Below, piece by piece: positions 9,764 to 31,700 of a DNA stretch of 64,000 nt. The stretch covers positions 361,866-425,865 of the forward strand of contig CAJINV010000010.1 of the NCBI GenBank assembly GCA_905178155.1, read 5' to 3'. Source of the stretch: Amoebophrya sp. A120 (lineage: Eukaryota; Sar; Dinophyceae; Syndiniales; Amoebophryaceae). Under the pieces are notes generated by a model. The model did no database searches and was not told the origin of the DNA. It saw only the letters and a list, made by a program, of their open reading frames with translations. Made by a program: the position numbers and the translations under genes. Within the stretch, counting starts at the first letter, position 1. Each line of letters starts with the position of its first letter.

Positions 9764-10685
9764 CATAGATCATTTTCCTTTCGTTGTCGTTGGATTTAAT
9801 ATTAGCTATTAATTTTCGTAAACAGACCATCAGAAGACAACTTCACTTTGTGTTTTTAATGAAGAAGTAGTCGTGTGGCGTTTAATATTTTGTAGTCGCG
9901 TGGCGTTTATTTTGCTTGTAAAGAAAGAAAGTTCTGTGGAAAAAGCGATGGCTTGGAAAAAGTTGCGGCTTCAATAGCAACTGCGAGGAGCTGACTATTT
10001 CCAAGTGGACTAAACTTCTGCGTGAGCTCGCTCGCAGACAAGAAGTCAACGAAAACGAATCAAAAGTTTCTAAACAAAAGATTAAGATAGTATGGAAACA
10101 TGATAGAGTGGCTCGTTAGGTGTGGAAAAAAATTTAAGGGAGCAGACTCAGACAATAGTTATCAGAAAAATTCTTGTGGTCGCTACTGGTTCGAATCAAA
10201 ATCAAACAGCAGGATTCCCTCATGCTACTGGGCGTCTTTCATTATATTTGCTCGCCACGACTCATCTATGTCGAAACTAGTATTGGTGGAAGAAGTGGCA
10301 GTGGGCGGCGCTTGCATGATCTAGGGCTTGATGGCTAATTCAGCAATTTTTATGTTGGCATACTAGGCAAGTGCTTTCATTTAGATTTTGTTCATTGGAA
10401 TGCCGCTGGTCTTCCTTAATACCGTGTGAAACAGAAACAATATAAATCAATCGCCATCGGACTGTCACACCACTCGCTGACGTTCCTTTAAGCACTTCCA
10501 CCTCCACCAGGTCTTCTCATCGCATTCGTCTCCGTCGGAGACCGATGAGCTACTTCTACTTCAAGGAAACATCATCCAACCACTTTGACTCTAGATACAT
10601 TCAGATCCACATCCACCACTGGCACTGCTATATAGAACTTCATTTTCGAGTTCCCCTTGATTGTGAAACCGCACCTCCTGCTCGT
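9764..10685. other. intergenic region with a possible short leader exon
   Basis: Mostly AT-rich and featureless. On the minus strand an ATG at 10317 opens about 30 codons (MQAPPTATSSTNTSFDIDES..) ending at CCCA|GTAGCATG, a possible 5' splice site. It might be a first exon of the small ORF at 9505-9763, but no acceptor linking them is convincing. Confidence 0.3.
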
Positions 10686-21858
<11,173 letters not shown>

Positions 21859-23016
21859 CTAAGCATCCCCCCTCTGCACCGTTTCCAAAACAAACTCTCC
21901 CGTCTTTGGATCTACCGCAACGCCCTGCGGCAACCCCGTGTAGCCACACTCGCTTGTCTCAGTTGAAAACCGCGGCTGCCACAGTCCGTCCTTCGCCATG
22001 TCCTCCCGTTTGAATCTTTCCCGCCCGTCGCAGCTGTAGTGCGTACTGGCTCTGCGGGCGAATGCGACGAACCTATCTTCTGCACTCATCCCAACCGTCG
22101 CGTTGTGGCACGCGTCGCGACAGGCACACACGATCAGCGGGTCGAAGTACCCCACTTTGTCGTGGATTCCGTGAGTCCGATCCCGTTTGTGGAGCAGTAG
22201 GTAGTTTAGCCCGTGCTGATCGTAATAGGTGTCGCTGACCTGCGCAAACCAGTCCGCGAGAACTTCGTACTCGTCGCGCTTGGCGAAGAGAAATCCCGCG
22301 TTGCTGTACCGGTTCCGCATCCAGTCATCGTATTCCGATCCCGAAGTTTTCCCTTGCGTTCGGTCCTGCTCCGCGAACGCCTTCTCGATGTGGTTAGAGA
22401 GGTAGCGGCTGATGTGGAAAGGTTGTGGTTGGAGGTGGGATACGGCTGGGGAAAGAACTTCACCTGAAGAGGCAGAAACAGCATTCTCAGATGACTCGGG
22501 AATCTTGCTCCGCTTTTCCTGATGTTCCTCGTCTTCTACTTTATTTTGGACATGAATTACTCTATTCCCGACCATGGTCAGCTGCGTTTCCGTGTGGGGT
22601 CCCCAGGGAAACCGGGTGTGCACAATGTCGACATCCGAGACCAAAACGGAAAACCGCAACGCAAACACCGCGACGTAGGTAAGCGCCGGGCGAATCCAGT
22701 TTACTCGGTTGAAAAACCGGGATCCTAAGCTGGTTTTCGCGTGGCCAGATTCTTTCGTGGACCAGGGCGGGACGCAGTGTAGTTCGATTTTCCTGTTTTC
22801 CTGGCCGACGTTGGGAGGCGGGAGAAGAAGTTTCTGGTGTTGATGAACAGTGGGTTTTTCATTCGCCTTATTCGTTTTACTGCCACCACCTTCTACCGAG
22901 GATTTCGATCGAGATGCTCTACGCTCTCCCTGTTCTTGCTCCTCCTCTCTATGATGACTACAAGAAGACGGGTCGCCCTGATGGGCGACCCTTTCTTGAG
23001 CTTGATCCTTTTGCAA
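21859..23016 (-). CDS. GT77-like nucleotide-sugar glycosyltransferase (5' end uncertain)
   Basis: Open frame of 385 codons ending at 21859. It has a charged, low-complexity N-terminus, then NRVNWIRPALTYVAVFALRF and SVLVSDVDIVHTRFPWG with a DVD triad at ~128-130, the metal/nucleotide-sugar DxD of this fold. RYSNAGFLFAKRDEYEVLAD and YYDQHGLNYLLLH (~236-276) follow; these match the N-[AS]-G-.. and D-Q-..-N blocks of nucleotide-diphospho-sugar transferases (GT77/RRA-like). A Cys-rich tail (CACRDACHN..) is unusual. The frame opens at a TTG and lacks an early ATG, so an upstream exon probably supplies the start and perhaps a signal anchor. It would act in the Golgi or ER, adding sugar to protein or glycan; donor and acceptor are unknown. 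Confidence 0.6.
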   Translation of the reverse strand: MQKDQAQERVAHQGDPSSCSHHREEEQEQGERRASRSKSSVEGGGSKTNKANEKPTVHQHQKLLLPPPNVGQENRKIELHCVPPWSTKESGHAKTSLGSRFFNRVNWIRPALTYVAVFALRFSVLVSDVDIVHTRFPWGPHTETQLTMVGNRVIHVQNKVEDEEHQEKRSKIPESSENAVSASSGEVLSPAVSHLQPQPFHISRYLSNHIEKAFAEQDRTQGKTSGSEYDDWMRNRYSNAGFLFAKRDEYEVLADWFAQVSDTYYDQHGLNYLLLHKRDRTHGIHDKVGYFDPLIVCACRDACHNATVGMSAEDRFVAFARRASTHYSCDGRERFKREDMAKDGLWQPRFSTETSECGYTGLPQGVAVDPKTGEFVLETVQRGDA

Positions 23017-23217
23017 GCAGATAGCGAGTATACGGCAAAATGCTCACTAAGACTGTTGGGCTAGGCCCCCTGCGAGGAAGGGAACGAAAAGGCTGGGATA
23101 GGAGTAGCGTTGGCTCTTCAAAAAACATGGCGCATCACACAGCAGAGCACCCATAAGAACAGAAGGCAGCGCGGAGCCAACCGAAGAAGACGGGGCACCA
23201 TCTTGCGCAGGCCTTAT

Positions 23218-24200
23218 TTTCTTGACTTCGGGGTCAGGTCTTGAGTTGTGCAATCCCGGGCAGCCGGGCCGAGCATTTGTTTCCAGAAGCTACCGGCTGA
23301 GGCGTCCGCGCGGGGCAATGTTCGCGCGCGCGACTCTTTGGCCCGTCCGGGGGAGCTTGCTTTGCTGTTGTGCGCGGCAACGGAAAAGGGGCCGCCGGAA
23401 AGGGCTTTGGGGGCCCCCCCCGCAGGGGGGGGCCTCGGGGGGGCCTCAGGGGGGGCCTCAGGGGGGCCTCAGGGGGGCCTCAGGGGGGGCCTCCGGGGGG
23501 GCTTCCGGGGTGCCTACAGTGCGCCTCTTTGGGGAGCGCCATATTCTTTGCTGCTACGACCGGCAGCCGGGGGGGCCTTCTGCGCTGCAGGCGCAGTCAG
23601 TCAGATCAGGCGTGGGGAGGTCGGGCGGGCATCGGGCAACCAGGGTGGCACGCGACCCGCAGCGAAGGTTGCCCGCTTGTTTTTGCATAATGCACTCCGT
23701 CTGTCGTGCAAAAACAAACACCCCGGGGGCCAGGACGCGTTTTGTGGGCCTTGCTTTCTTGACTTCGGGGTCAGGTCTTGAGTTGTGCAAGCCCGGGCTG
23801 CCGGGCCGGGCACTTCCAGAAGCTACCCGCCGAGGCGCTCGCGCGGGGCAATGTTCGCTCGCGCGACTCTTTGAGGCTTCGGCTTGTTTCGCTGTTGTGC
23901 GCGGCAGCGGAAAAGGGGCCGCCGGGGAGGGCGTCGGGGGGGCCTTAGGGGGGGCCTTCGGGGGCCTCTGGTGCGCTTTTTTGCTTGTCCCGCGCCACAT
24001 TCTTCTTTGCTACGACCGGCAGCCGGGGGGGCCGTCTCTCTGCGCGGCAGGCGTAGCCAACCTGTCAGATCAGGCACGGGGAGGTCGGGCGGACATCGAG
24101 CGGCCAGGGTGGCACAGACGCCCGCGATCCGCAGCGAAGGTTGCCCGCCTTTTTTTGCATAGTGGATTCCGTCTGTCGCGCAAAAACAAACAGGGGGGCG
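23218..24200. repeat. tandem duplication of a ~0.5-kb unit
   Basis: TTCTTGACTTCGGGGTCAGG followed by TCTTGAGTTGTGCAA occurs at 23218 and 23757. CTACGACCGGCAGCCGGGGG occurs near 23551 and 24011. CGCAGCGAAGGTTGCCCGC plus a T-run, TCCGTCTGTCG and CAAAAACAAACA occurs at 23657-23720 and 24129-24192. Weaker relatives of the same landmarks appear near 24808-24990 and 25500-25700, so an old unit was amplified about four times. Confidence 0.8.
23405..23525 (+). repeat. G-rich minisatellite (GGGGGGCCTCA)
   Basis: Repeated GGGGGGCCTCAGGGG words, period about 12-16 bp, with potential to form G-quadruplexes on the + strand. Shorter relatives occur near 23935-23970 and 24725-24760. Confidence 0.85.
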
Positions 24201-26172
24201 CTTTTCCTCTCGCCTTGCTTCCGACATGTCCCACCGGCCCTTTCTTTGGCCTCCGCACATGCCACGGAAGGGCGGCGGCGCGCGCGGGCCGCAAGCACAA
24301 AACGGCCGGCGGCACGGAGCTTGTGGGGGCCGCAGGCCGCCCATGTTGCCGAGAAGGCGAGCAGCTTCCGAAGCACGCTGCCCGGCGCAGAGCGCGGCCC
24401 CTTCCGGCAGTCTGCCTGCCCGGGGGGTCGGGCGCGCGGCCAACTTCTTTGCCGCGGCCAATCAAAACTGCCCCCGGAATTATGGGGCGCCGGTTTGTTT
24501 TGTTCCCTGGCTGGAGCCCAGCTGCAAAGGCCGTGGGTGTTGCTAGAGAGATAGAACACCCCCACAAAAGCTGCGCGCGCCCGCCGTTCATAATCGCGGC
24601 CGGCCGCGGTCTTCTGCAGGGTGGGGGGGCCCTGTCTTCTTTGTTTTTGCGCGCGGCATCTCCGTTCGCTCCGCCCGCGCGCGGTAACGCAAAAGGGGCA
24701 TCCCATCGGGTCAGCGGGGGTCCCGCGGGGGGGGGCTCCGGGGGGGCCCCAGGGCGGGCAGGCCGCCGGGAGAGTTTTTTTTGTCTTGCCCGGGCCAACT
24801 CCCGCTCTGCTACAACCGGCAAACAGCGGGGCCTTCCTACCCTTTGCGCCCGCCCCAGATCAACCCCGTTGGGGGTCAAGCAGGCGCCAATCACCGTGCA
24901 GCGCGCGCGGCCCAAGCCGCCGAGGCTGCCCGCCTTTTTTCGATAATTCTTGCGGCCGGCTGCGCAAAAGCACAATACAACTCCGGGGGCCAGGCGTCCC
25001 TTTCCGGGCGGGGAAGCCTAAGCTCCGCCTTGCTCGGGCCTGTCCCACAGACCCCGGGGGCCCCGGAAATCCAAGGGGCGGACCGATAGCGCGCGCCCCC
25101 CCACCGTTGGTTGGTGCTGGCCACTCTTGGCAATGAATGGGGCCCACTTCCGAAGGTAGTCTGTCGCTCGCGATGCGCGGCGGGCGCCTGCAAGCAACCG
25201 GCCCCGGAGGGGGGGCCGGCCAAATTGCTTTGCCTTACGTAGCTACGCCCTCCACACACTCACCATGGCCATCGACGGCTGTTCTCGGCATTTTGGGGCG
25301 CCTTATTTTCCGGGAAGCAAGCGGACAAAGCTGCGGCGGGGGGCCGGGAGCGGCTCCTAGAACCCCCGAGCGGGGGTGGCGCACACCTGCTAGAGGCCGC
25401 ACCGCCCAAAAAGCTGCGCGCCCCACCCCGAATCTTTGCCGCGGCCTTCTCCTTCTCCAGGAAGGCCCGCCGTTTGCTTCTTTGCTTTTCGGCGCGGCTG
25501 CTCCGTTCGCTCCGCTTGCGCGCAGCATGGCAAAAGGGGGAAGCGGGGGGCCCGGGGGGGCCTTTTTTGTTCTTGCGCCGGTACGTTTCTGCCCTGTTTT
25601 GTTCTTTTGGTGGCCCGCAACCGGGGCCGCCCGCCTTTTTTTCTACTAATTCCGGCTATTTACCACGCAAAAGGAAAAGCAGAGAAAACTCCCGGGGGCC
25701 GTTTGCCTTTTTCGGGGGGCGCGCGGGCGCCGCCGCCCGGCCGGCCTGCTTCCTTTGCTTCCGCCCCGCGCGCTTCCGGCATGCTCCACGGGCCCGGGGG
25801 CTCCGGGCGCCCCAAGGATGGGCGGATGGTGCGGGCGCGCGCAAACGCAAAAAGCGGCCCACAGGTTGAGGGTGCCTGTTTTGGATGGTTCCGCCCCCCC
25901 GCGGCCACCTGGTGCCCGCCCCATTGATTTCCGTGCCAGCCCGCCGTTTGGAAAGGTTTTGCCGCCTTCGTCTCCCGAGCGAGCCCCGGGGGGGCAGGCC
26001 GTCGCCCTTTGCATGCCGCGGCACGCGGCCGGCCGACTCTCCCCGCGCTCTGCTTTTTATCCTCCCAACAGCTTTATTGTGGGGCGCCCGCCGCTTTTTC
26101 AGAGGCGGGCCGCCCCCCCACTTTGTTTTTTTCCAGCCCCCCGGAGGCCCAAAGTGGAGGGTGCGAGCAAAG

Positions 26173-26286
26173 CCATGAAGGCCGCGGCCATGAAGGCAGA
26201 GGCCAAGAAGAGGCCGGAGGCGAAGAAAGAAAGCGGCGAAGCCCAAGGCAGGCGCCAAGGGAAAGAAGGGGAAGGGCAAGAAGTAG
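26173..26286 (+). pseudogene. remnant of a Lys/Ala-rich basic (histone-like) protein
   Basis: On the + strand, ASKAMKAAAMKAEAKKRPEA then KK is followed, one base out of frame, by KAAKPKAGAKGKKGKGKK and TAG. A single-base difference around 26229 would make one continuous basic tail like those of H1-type or dinoflagellate histone-like proteins, which often carry MKA repeats. It sits in the GC-rich island, against the direction of all supported genes, so a dead or captured fragment is the likelier reading. Confidence 0.3.
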
Positions 26287-26294
26287 ATCTGCTC

Positions 26295-26490
26295 GAGGCG
26301 AAACGGCCCCGCCCGCAATTAGGCACTACTCCAAAGCGGCCCCGCCCGCGGACTTGTTGCAAAACTTTCCTTCCAAAGCGGCCGGCCCCGCCCGCAATGG
26401 CAATGCTTTCCAAAGCGGCACCGCCCGCAATCGGAATCGAAAGACAGCGAAGATTTTTTTCTCCAAAGCGGCCCCGCCCGCAATGAGGGA
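26295..26490. repeat. interspersed 20-bp motif, five copies
   Basis: CAAAGCGGCCCCGCCCGCAA (or a close variant) recurs near 26302, 26333, 26375, 26412 and 26463 with variable spacers of 10-30 bp. Confidence 0.75.
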
Positions 26491-26677
26491 GAATGAGAAG
26501 CGAAAGGCCGCGCAAAGGCAAAGCGCGCGGCGCCGCCTGGACTTGTTCGCTGCCTGCGTGGAGTGTTCCGCGATAATGCGCGCGGCTTTATGTTCTGGGT
26601 CAGGTGCGTGCGATCGCGAAAGAAAGAAGAAGCGGCCGAATCCCGCCGCTTTAATTGGACAAAAGGAGGGCCATTGG

Positions 26678-26850
26678 GGGGGCCTCAGGGGGGGCCTTAG
26701 GGGGGGCCGCAGGGATGGCCTCTCGAAGGCCTTTTTCGGCGATCGCGAAAAAAAAAAGGGGGGGCCTAAGGGGGGGCCTAACCCTACCCTTAGGGGTCGA
26801 GGGGGGGCCTGAGGGGGGGCCTGAGGGGGGCCTGAGGGGGGGCCTGAGGG
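26678..26850 (+). repeat. G-rich minisatellite next to a gene 3' end
   Basis: GGGGGGCCTNAG words repeat through 26678-26850 and stop about 10 bp short of the stop codon at 26863. This is the same motif as at 23405-23525, so both edges of the island carry it. Confidence 0.85.
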
Positions 26851-26862
26851 GTCACAACAGCC

Positions 26863-28236
26863 CTAATGATCATTATTAGTGTTGTAATATCCGCGATCTT
26901 CAATCTCTTTCCGCACGGAGAGGCAGTACTGAAAGCTCTTCTCGTCCAGCGTGAACACGAATTGGATCAAGGGCTTCTCTATCAAATGTAAAAATGTCTG
27001 GGTCTGGAAGAATGCAATTTGTCATGCTAAATCTGAATCAGGCAAAAAGCTGTGTTGCATGATTGCCAAAGGTTGTGCACTTTTGACCTAGTCGAGAGGC
27101 ACTTTCTCATGCAGGATAGGCATTGGAAAGGCTTCGCAGAATCTGTCATGCTATGTCCTTCATACCAGACCTCACGGGTTATGGAAAACCTGCATGACAA
27201 ATTTGGCAATCTTCCAGACCCAGACATTTTTGCAATCCATATTTTCGAGCGGGTGGTACCCCACCAACGGGCCGAAAACGATCCAGCTGAGGTAGTTGTT
27301 CAGGAGACAGAGTATGAAATGCAAAAGCATCGTACTAGTAGAAATCGCATGACAAATTCCGTCAGCATAAAAAATGAAATTTGTAATGCGGCTTGAGGTT
27401 AAGAAGTGAGATTTGTCATGCATGACTGCGATTACTACGAGTACGATACTTTTGCACAGAGTACAGAGCTGCGCGCGGCTAATCACCACAAACCAGGTGG
27501 TCACGTGATTGTCTTCTTGCTGTGGAAATAAACCAAATGTGCTATGATCTCCTTGTAATTCGCCCTCTGCACTACCGTCGGGATGGCTCTTTTTTATCCC
27601 GGAGGTGCTGGTCGGCTGCTTGTTGTTACCGTCCAACAGTAGTTTTTCCCGACCACCTGGCCGTGGCTCTACCTCTTGAAGATCCGTTCTTCTACTATTT
27701 CCGAATGAAGATCGCGCAACACGCTGCGTGACTGCGTGCGCTTGCTCGAAGAAGCTTTCCAGATTTATGAAATCCTTCAGAAACTCCAGCGCTTTGAGAA
27801 GCAGGAAACCTTCGTAGGACCTCTGCAGATCGTCCGCATTGATGTTCTTGCTGTTTGGAAACAGTTTTCTCAGTCGTGCTGTATCGACCGGGGCGGCGGG
27901 GCTACTTTTTTCATCTGCATAATTGCCGTCCTTCTTTTGATCTTCGTCCTTTTTCTGCTTCTTTTTCTTAGTCTTCTTGGCAACTCGTGGCGTTTTTGTT
28001 TCGGCTTCACTTTTTCTAGAACCGGCGACATCTTGCTTGGTTGGTGTTGTTCTACTTTTCCTGTCCTGCGCCTGAGAAGAGGCGCTGTGCTGTTCTGCAG
28101 GTTTCGGTTTGTTTCTCGCTACAGGAGGGGCAACATCGACGTCAGCGTGCGCTGCGAAAAGAAACAAAAGCAAGCACGAAGCCACCCAGGACGAGGTGAA
28201 CAATGACGAAGACGGTTTGGCTTTGGTCGACATCAT
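26863..28236 (-). CDS. unknown secreted or ER protein, 316 aa
   Basis: Exons 28236-27469, 27312-27247 and 26979-26863 (951 nt); both introns are introners. MMSTKAKPSSSLFTSSWVAS then CLLLFLFAAHA is a clear signal sequence. A Lys-rich acidic/basic linker follows (KKTKKKKQKKDEDQKK). Then comes a structured part with LRKLFPNSKNINADDLQRSY, EGFLLLKALEFLKDFINLES, and after a linker TTWFVVISRAQLCLLNNYLS, WIVFGPLVGYHPLEKPLIQF, ending in TNNDH. The segment around LLNNYLSWIVFGPLVGY is hydrophobic enough for one membrane span. The last ~60 residues depend entirely on introner removal, and the frame holds. No family recognised. Confidence 0.7.
26980..27241. mobile_element. introner, family A
   Basis: 262 bp. 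TSD ttctc (26975-26979) and ttttc (27242-27246), one mismatch. Removal joins GYHPL to EKPLIQ. It is highly similar along its whole length, and equal in length, to the copy at 36179-36440 in an unrelated gene, so both derive from recent spread of one sub-family. Confidence 0.9.
27313..27463 (-). mobile_element. introner, family B
   Basis: 151 bp; TATGAAATGCAAAAGCATCG .. TTTTGCACAGAGTA (final triplet GTA instead of ATA). Perfect TSD cagag (27308-27312, 27464-27468). Removal joins SRAQL to CLLNNY. Confidence 0.9.
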
Positions 28237-28740
28237 TCGTCTCTGATAGTACTGGTAGAAGCAGGCGTGTGTAACCGGTGCGACGTTTAGATTGCGGTTG
28301 AAAACAACTATAGCTAGTGCATATTACAAAAATCTTCACACGACTAAGAGAGTAGCTGCATCAGAATTAGAACTGCCATGGGATCAGGAGGTGGACAAGG
28401 AAGTCGGTCTTAATGGAATCAAATTGCATCGGGATACAATTCCAAACTGCACTTTTTCCTTGTAACAAGGTTGGAAAAGCTGCAGTGACGGTCGTCGAAG
28501 TAGACTTGCATTGGAACAAACTTTCTCACAGGAGATGCAAGGACTTCGACGAATGAGTGCCGAAAAGAGACGAGTATCCGTCTACATCAGATCAAATGAA
28601 AAATGAAGCTCAATGACGACGTTCCACCTACTGACAAACGCAAGAACAGACAGTTTCTATCACCCGCTGTCTGCCAATCACCCGATTTTCATCCACTTTG
28701 TGTAAAGTACTCTGTGGTCGCGGCCTCTTCGATTACTATT
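28237..28740. other. intergenic region
   Basis: About 500 bp between the start of the secreted-protein gene and the stop of the coiled-coil gene. Nothing recognisable. Confidence 0.6.
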
Positions 28741-31700
28741 TCAACGCCACGCCGTCAGCCTTCTGGCCAATTCGTTCTTCTCTTTCACCAGCAACTTATT
28801 CTCGTCAATCTGCGACAACAACGCGTTGTGCGTCTGGTCCAGCTGCCGACTCAACCGCTCCAACTGCGTGGTCCGGATCCCGAGTTGTTCTTTCCAAATG
28901 CACTGGTTCTGATCCTCTCCTGGTTGACCGGATGACAACCCCGCGGCCCCCCCGCTGCCACTTTTCGCCTCCCGTAAGACCCGCATCTCGTGCTCGTGGA
29001 GCTGGGCACGGCAAGTGGTAACTTCGCGTTCTAATTCCTCGATGTAGAGGTAGTCGTCGAGCTTGTGTATGAAATGCAAAAATGTCTGCGCCTGGAAACT
29101 TGTGATGCTGGTGGAGAAGGACGAGGACGCCTCAATTGCCTGGCAAGCATGACAAGTTTTGGAGGTGCTACAGTCTTGGCTTTTCTGCATGACAAAGGGA
29201 GCTTCTGCATGACAGAAAAGTAGGGCTTTTGGGCAATGTGCATGACAGACTTGAGATTGATCTTTATCTCAGACAAGCATGACAAACTTCCCTTTGTCCA
29301 GACCCAGACACTTTTGCATTCGATATTGTGGCGCAAATCGCCATATGCCTGGTGGAACTTTCTTGTGGTGTTTGTCATGCTGTCCTGCTTGGTAAGGAGG
29401 TTCTCAGCAGAACTGGACGACTTATGCTCGGTCGTTGTTCCTGTTGCAGCTGCAGAAGCGGACTGAGCTAACTGATTCACAGCTGGTGGAGCTTGTTGTA
29501 GTGGTCCTCCTGCTGTGTCCTCGGACGACGGTTTATTGCTTGCGCCTTCTTTCTTCTCAGGCGAGGAGAAGCCAGATCCAACCGAACTATTCCGATTGTT
29601 CACCACCTGTTCTAGATCCACGTGCAATTTCTGCACGATCTTCTCCTGCGCTTGCACGGTTGCCTCCAGCCCGGTTATTTTCACTTGCTGACTAGCCATG
29701 CACATCTTTTGCTGCCGGTTCTCTTCTTGCAGTTGTGCTAATTTCTTCGTCATTTCTATCCTGAGTAAAAACGTACCCACACCATAGTTGTCATGCAACT
29801 CTGCATGCTTAAAATGTTTCTCATGCGGAGCCCCATGAGAAGCATTTTCTAGCGCGGTTTTGAAATTTGTCATGCTCCAATCAGCACGAGATACTAGATC
29901 TGTAATGCTGCTAAACTAGCTCAAACAGCACTACACAACGCGGACAAACTTGTCATGCCAAACAACCAAAGCTGGCTGATTTGTCTAGCAGATTCCCCAT
30001 CCTGACTCTGGTGTGGGTACGTTTGGACTCAGGATAATTTCGTCGTACCGAATCTGCACGCACTTCAACTCGTTCATGTCGATGATCTCGCAGTCTTCGT
30101 CCACGAAGAATTGGAATAGTCGTTGCATCCCAGCAGCCGTCGTGGGGAGGTTGGTGCTGGTCGTCGAGTCGGAGTAATTGTTTCCGTCCAGTTGGTGATC
30201 CGGGTTTTCATCTCGGTATGGGTCGTTGTTCTGGAGTAGGTTGTCCACTCGGTGATAAAGCTGTTGATTCTGATTTCTCGTCGCGGTGTATCACAAGAAA
30301 AAGTGTATAACGTTAACGATTTTCATAGATTGCAGTCATGCATCACAAATGTAGCCGAACATGCATGCTATACATTACAAATTTTGGCACGTTTTTTTGT
30401 GATGCATTGCTGCATCACAAATTCCGTTAACGTTAACACTTTCTCCTGCGATACGGTAGATGCAGTAGTGCTCGTGTCTCCACCTTCATCTTCTGTAGTT
30501 GTGGCTGCAGCACCACCTGCGTTTTGTGAAGAGGGGGCGACGGTGCTACCTGCGCCTGGGCTGTTGACCACCTGCGATGGAGAACTCACGCCGCTCTTGT
30601 AATTTCCAGCAGAAGAAGCTGCACTCGCAGGAGTAGCTCCAGGATCTGGCAATGGCACCACTGGCGACAACTGGTGCTGTTGCCGTAGTTCTCCTTGCGC
30701 GGCCACAACTTGCGGCGACACTCGAAGTTGTTCAGGTGTCCTTTCCATAGGCACACTAGCTGAAGAGCTTCCCGTGTTCGTTGGGAAAACCCCGTCGCCA
30801 ATGATCGCATCTCCCTCGGACAAGTCTTGGAAATTGTTTGCGTTTGTCAACATTCCAGGCCGTTGATTTGTCAGCAGGTCGGGCGAGTCGTAGGACCCCG
30901 CTATCTGCTGCAACAACGAGCCTCCACCGCCCTCCGACTTGTTCGCGTCAGATGTCAGGCCGCCATCTCCAGTGACCAAGCCAGCTGCTTCCTGCACTAA
31001 AGAGTGAAATTCGGATGTCGCGTCTGAGACGAAATTAGTGATCTCTATGCATTGCAAATATGTCTGGGTCTGGAATTTTGTAATGCTGGGTTGTGAATAG
31101 TGAATGCTCTGTAATGCACAGCGAAGCATGAGAAATATTTGCGCGGCTTAGTGTTGCCTTTCGCGCATGACAAACTGCGTTTTTGCATGACAAGCGAGCG
31201 GGTCTCTTCTTGAACACGCATCACAAACTCTTCAGTCATGCCAGACAAGCATGGCAAACCTTGCATCCTTCCAGACCCAGACATATTTGCATTTGATAAT
31301 CTCCGTAGGCAGCCAACTCGCCGATCGGTCGTTGTCGGAGTTGGAAGATTATCCTGTGCAAAAGTATCGTATTGTATTCGCACTGCAGTCATGCATTACA
31401 AATCTTTTCTTTGAGGTAAATCCGCATGACAAATTATATTTCTCATGCTGGGGAAATTTGTAATGCATTTATACGATTACGACTACGAGTACGATACTTT
31501 TGCAATGCATAAAGATGCCGAGGAGTTGCTACTTCTGGTAACATGCGGGATCACAGAAGTACTTTGCTGTTGATCTTGCTGACCAGTAGCACTAGTGGAC
31601 GAAGCCGCTCCATTGTACACTGCTGCAATCGCATTTTTCGTTTGTTTCGCCCGACTGGAAGAGGAAGATGTCGAGCCCCCGCTATGGTCCAGCATTCTTC

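Larger units (their letters stand above)
23017..26862. other. GC-rich repeat island between genes
   Basis: About 3.8 kb with long C and G runs, contrasting sharply with the flanking genes. Very long open frames on both strands (for example + strand 23222-24946) have Arg/Pro/Gly/Ala translations that change character with the repeats. I see no domain, introner or splice structure and regard the frames as compositional. Distinct sub-repeats are listed separately. Confidence 0.6.

Noticed and set aside
10180-10210. GGTTCGAATC word suggestive of a tRNA T-arm
   Set aside because: No matching acceptor or anticodon stems around it.
23222-24946. 574-codon plus-strand open frame in the GC-rich island
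   Set aside because: It overlaps equally long minus-strand frames, its translation repeats with the underlying DNA duplication, and it has no domain. Absence of stops is explained by GC content.
26765-26795. CCTAACCCTACCCTTAG, telomere-like words
   Set aside because: A single short occurrence inside the G-rich minisatellite; not a tandem telomere array.
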